From Patescibacteria group bacterium UBA6489 (GTDB taxonomy: Bacteria > Patescibacteriota > Gracilibacteria > BD1-5 > UBA6164), in contig DJMN01000050.1 of the NCBI GenBank assembly GCA_002435385.1, positions 1-17,611 on the forward strand: DNA of 17,611 bases. Reading direction: 5' to 3'. Below, one piece after another: positions 16,209-17,611 of this stretch. Position 1 is the first letter of the stretch; the number at the start of each line of letters is the position of its first letter. Both the position numbers and the translations under genes were made by a program. The notes beneath the pieces are model-generated. The model was not told the DNA's origin. It did not search any database and saw nothing but the letters and a program-made list of their open reading frames with translations.

Positions 16209-17611
16209 ATGAAAGGACAAATAAAAAGGATAATTTGAGCAATAGTATTTTTTACTCTGACTATAAGCTCAAACTCTACAGGTATTATATATGCATTAGA
16301 ACAAACTAATACAACAACAGTTTGTTACCAAAACAAAGAATATTCTTTGCCTAGTGATAAGGTAGAAGAGTTTATATCTTTATGATGACAATTAGGCTCA
16401 TGCTCTGAGCAACTAGGCACATTAACAACAGAAGAAAAAACATCAACATGAGCAACAGAGGAAGATGATAAGAACTGAAAGAAAAAAGAAAAACAAGAAA
16501 AAGCAAACACATGAAGTTTAAATGAGAAAGACGAACAAATAGAAATATGTCACCAAACATGAAACTGATGACAACACACAATAAAAGTAAACTCTAACTC
16601 AATACAAAGTCATCTATCTCACTGAGATTCTGAGTGACCATGTGCAGAAGAAATAAAACCAAACACATCTGAAATCCAAGAATGAAACTGTATCTGGGTT
16701 GATAAATATAATAACCCTCGTGAAATATATCATAGCGAACTACTAAAATGAAAAGTAGATAAACTATACAAAAAATGTGGAGAAAATTACACAACAAACA
16801 TACATAACAGATGTACAGAAGTATTTGAAATATTTAACTCAAAAAAAATTACAACAAAACTAAACACAGAAAAAAGAAACCTAGAAAAAGAACTACAAAA
16901 CCTAGAAGAAAAAATCAAAAAATTCCAAGAAAAACAAAATAGGCCAAAGAAACAAACAACACAAAAAAGACTAGAACAAATATCAAAAAAGATAGAAGAA
17001 CTAAAACAACAAATCCAAACAAGAAAAGACAATAACAAATACAAAATCATAGACAGAAATCTATACTCAGAATACAACAACTGTTTAGCATACAACACAC
17101 CATTTAGTAATCCAACCGATCAAGAACTAGCATCAGATGGAGTACTAACAATCAACTGAGATGCAAGAATATCAGAAAGCTTATCTCTAGAGCTTAGCAT
17201 AACCCCTCAAAATATAGAAGAAGTAGAAATGATGGCATTTTCAGAAGACGGAGAAAGCTTCTCAGAATTTGAACCATTCTCAATACAAAGAGACTATCTA
17301 CTACAAAACCAAACTCAAGGCATAAAAACAATCTACACAAAACTAAAGCTAAAAAATTGAACAACAACTGAAATTTTTAAAGATAGTATTTTACTTTTAC
17401 CACGCTACTGAGCAAATTTTCAAATTACAAATACCCCATCTCCTGTAGGAAATGGGGCTAGGGAGTGAGGTTATTACGAAGCAGGAAAAAGTTATTTATT
17501 CAAAATAAAAGCATACAACACAGGATTTGAAACATGGAAAAAAGATTGAGATTTCCCAACAAACCTAATCTACACAATCAAAGACGGAAACTGAAACACT
17601 ATATCAGAAAT
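16209..17611 (+). CDS. Large secreted Cys-rich coiled-coil surface protein (3' end outside window)
   Basis: At least 467 residues start at ATG 16209. A signal peptide covers about 1-29 (AIVFFTLTISS..GIIYA). Two related short cysteine modules follow: C39-C65 (VCYQNKEYSLPSDKVEEF and then GGQLGSC) and C114-C145, which carries CHQTGNGGQHTIKV and HLSHGDSEGPC. The second matches a CH..G..HTI.V.....HL.HGD..G.C motif I know from secreted bacterial proteins. A Lys/Glu/Gln-rich coiled coil spans about 215-275. Beta-rich domains then begin, with a YNTGFETW segment of Ig-like type near 436. A palindromic repeat lies in frame at 17434-17476. It follows the pilus-type cluster, so a surface or adhesion role is plausible, but it has its own transcription unit. 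No function is assigned. Confidence 0.75.
17434..17476 (+). repeat. Palindromic repeat copy inside a coding sequence
   Basis: CCCCAT-C-TCCT pairs with AGGA-A-ATGGGG (17434-17444 with 17447-17457) and is followed by CTAGGGAGTGAGGTTATTA. The tail matches the repeat units at 3460-3486 and 11215-11240. It is read in frame as PSPVGNGAREGGYY of the surface protein. Its Gly and Arg codons (GGA, GGG, GGT, AGG) differ from the TGA and AGA preference around it. Confidence 0.65.

Noticed and set aside
1..17611. TGA read as selenocysteine or tryptophan
   Set aside because: TGA falls at conserved glycines, not at Cys or Trp positions, and TGG is used normally at expected Trp sites such as the EWLYRL motif of the glycosyltransferase.

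Overview
The window is AT-rich bacterial DNA that reads correctly only if UGA is glycine (translation table 25). Under the standard code nearly every gene breaks into fragments. Under code 25 they become full-length, recognisable proteins, with TGA at invariant glycines such as the HEFGH zinc site of an M3 peptidase and the IIGGANG motif of RlmH. All seventeen visible stops are TAA or TAG. This points to the Candidate Phyla Radiation lineages Gracilibacteria (BD1-5) or Absconditabacteria (SR1); the window does not decide between them. Shine-Dalgarno sequences are essentially absent before the starts.

Layout. 1-719: the end of an unknown gene and a 125-aa unknown gene, closed by a bidirectional terminator. 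790-954 (minus): a very small gene resembling ribosomal protein bL33, with its own promoter. 1071-5548: housekeeping genes on the plus strand: a WecG/TagA/CpsF glycosyltransferase, prephenate dehydratase, the 23S rRNA methyltransferase RlmH, a palindromic repeat element, and an M3 oligopeptidase with a GTG start. 5570-11105: an envelope-signalling locus: an ECF sigma factor, an overlapping membrane-spanning putative anti-sigma factor, a predicted structured small RNA, a secreted beta-propeller protein (PF09826 type) and a PrsW-family intramembrane protease. 11235-12248 (minus): a membrane-anchored protein with TraB/GumN/TIKI-like motifs, convergent with prsW across a second palindromic repeat cluster. 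12335-16016: a type IV pilus-type cluster: a T4SS-pilin-like small membrane protein, two PilO-like bitopic proteins, PilC and a PilV-like pilin, closed by a terminator. 16209 to the end: the start of a large secreted Cys-rich, coiled-coil surface protein.

The most interesting system is the sigma locus. The sigma gene and the small RNA share the same non-housekeeping promoter, TGTCAC-N16-CGTTAT, with identical 16-nt spacing and ECF-like boxes. This predicts an autoregulated ECF sigma factor that also drives a terminator-ended RNA of about 100 nt. A transmembrane anti-sigma candidate and a PrsW-type protease lie nearby, so the locus could be a compact regulated-intramembrane-proteolysis circuit of the SigW/RsiW/PrsW kind in a reduced, UGA-recoded genome. 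The second notable signal is a family of GC-rich palindromic repeats found between genes and once in frame inside the large surface-protein gene.
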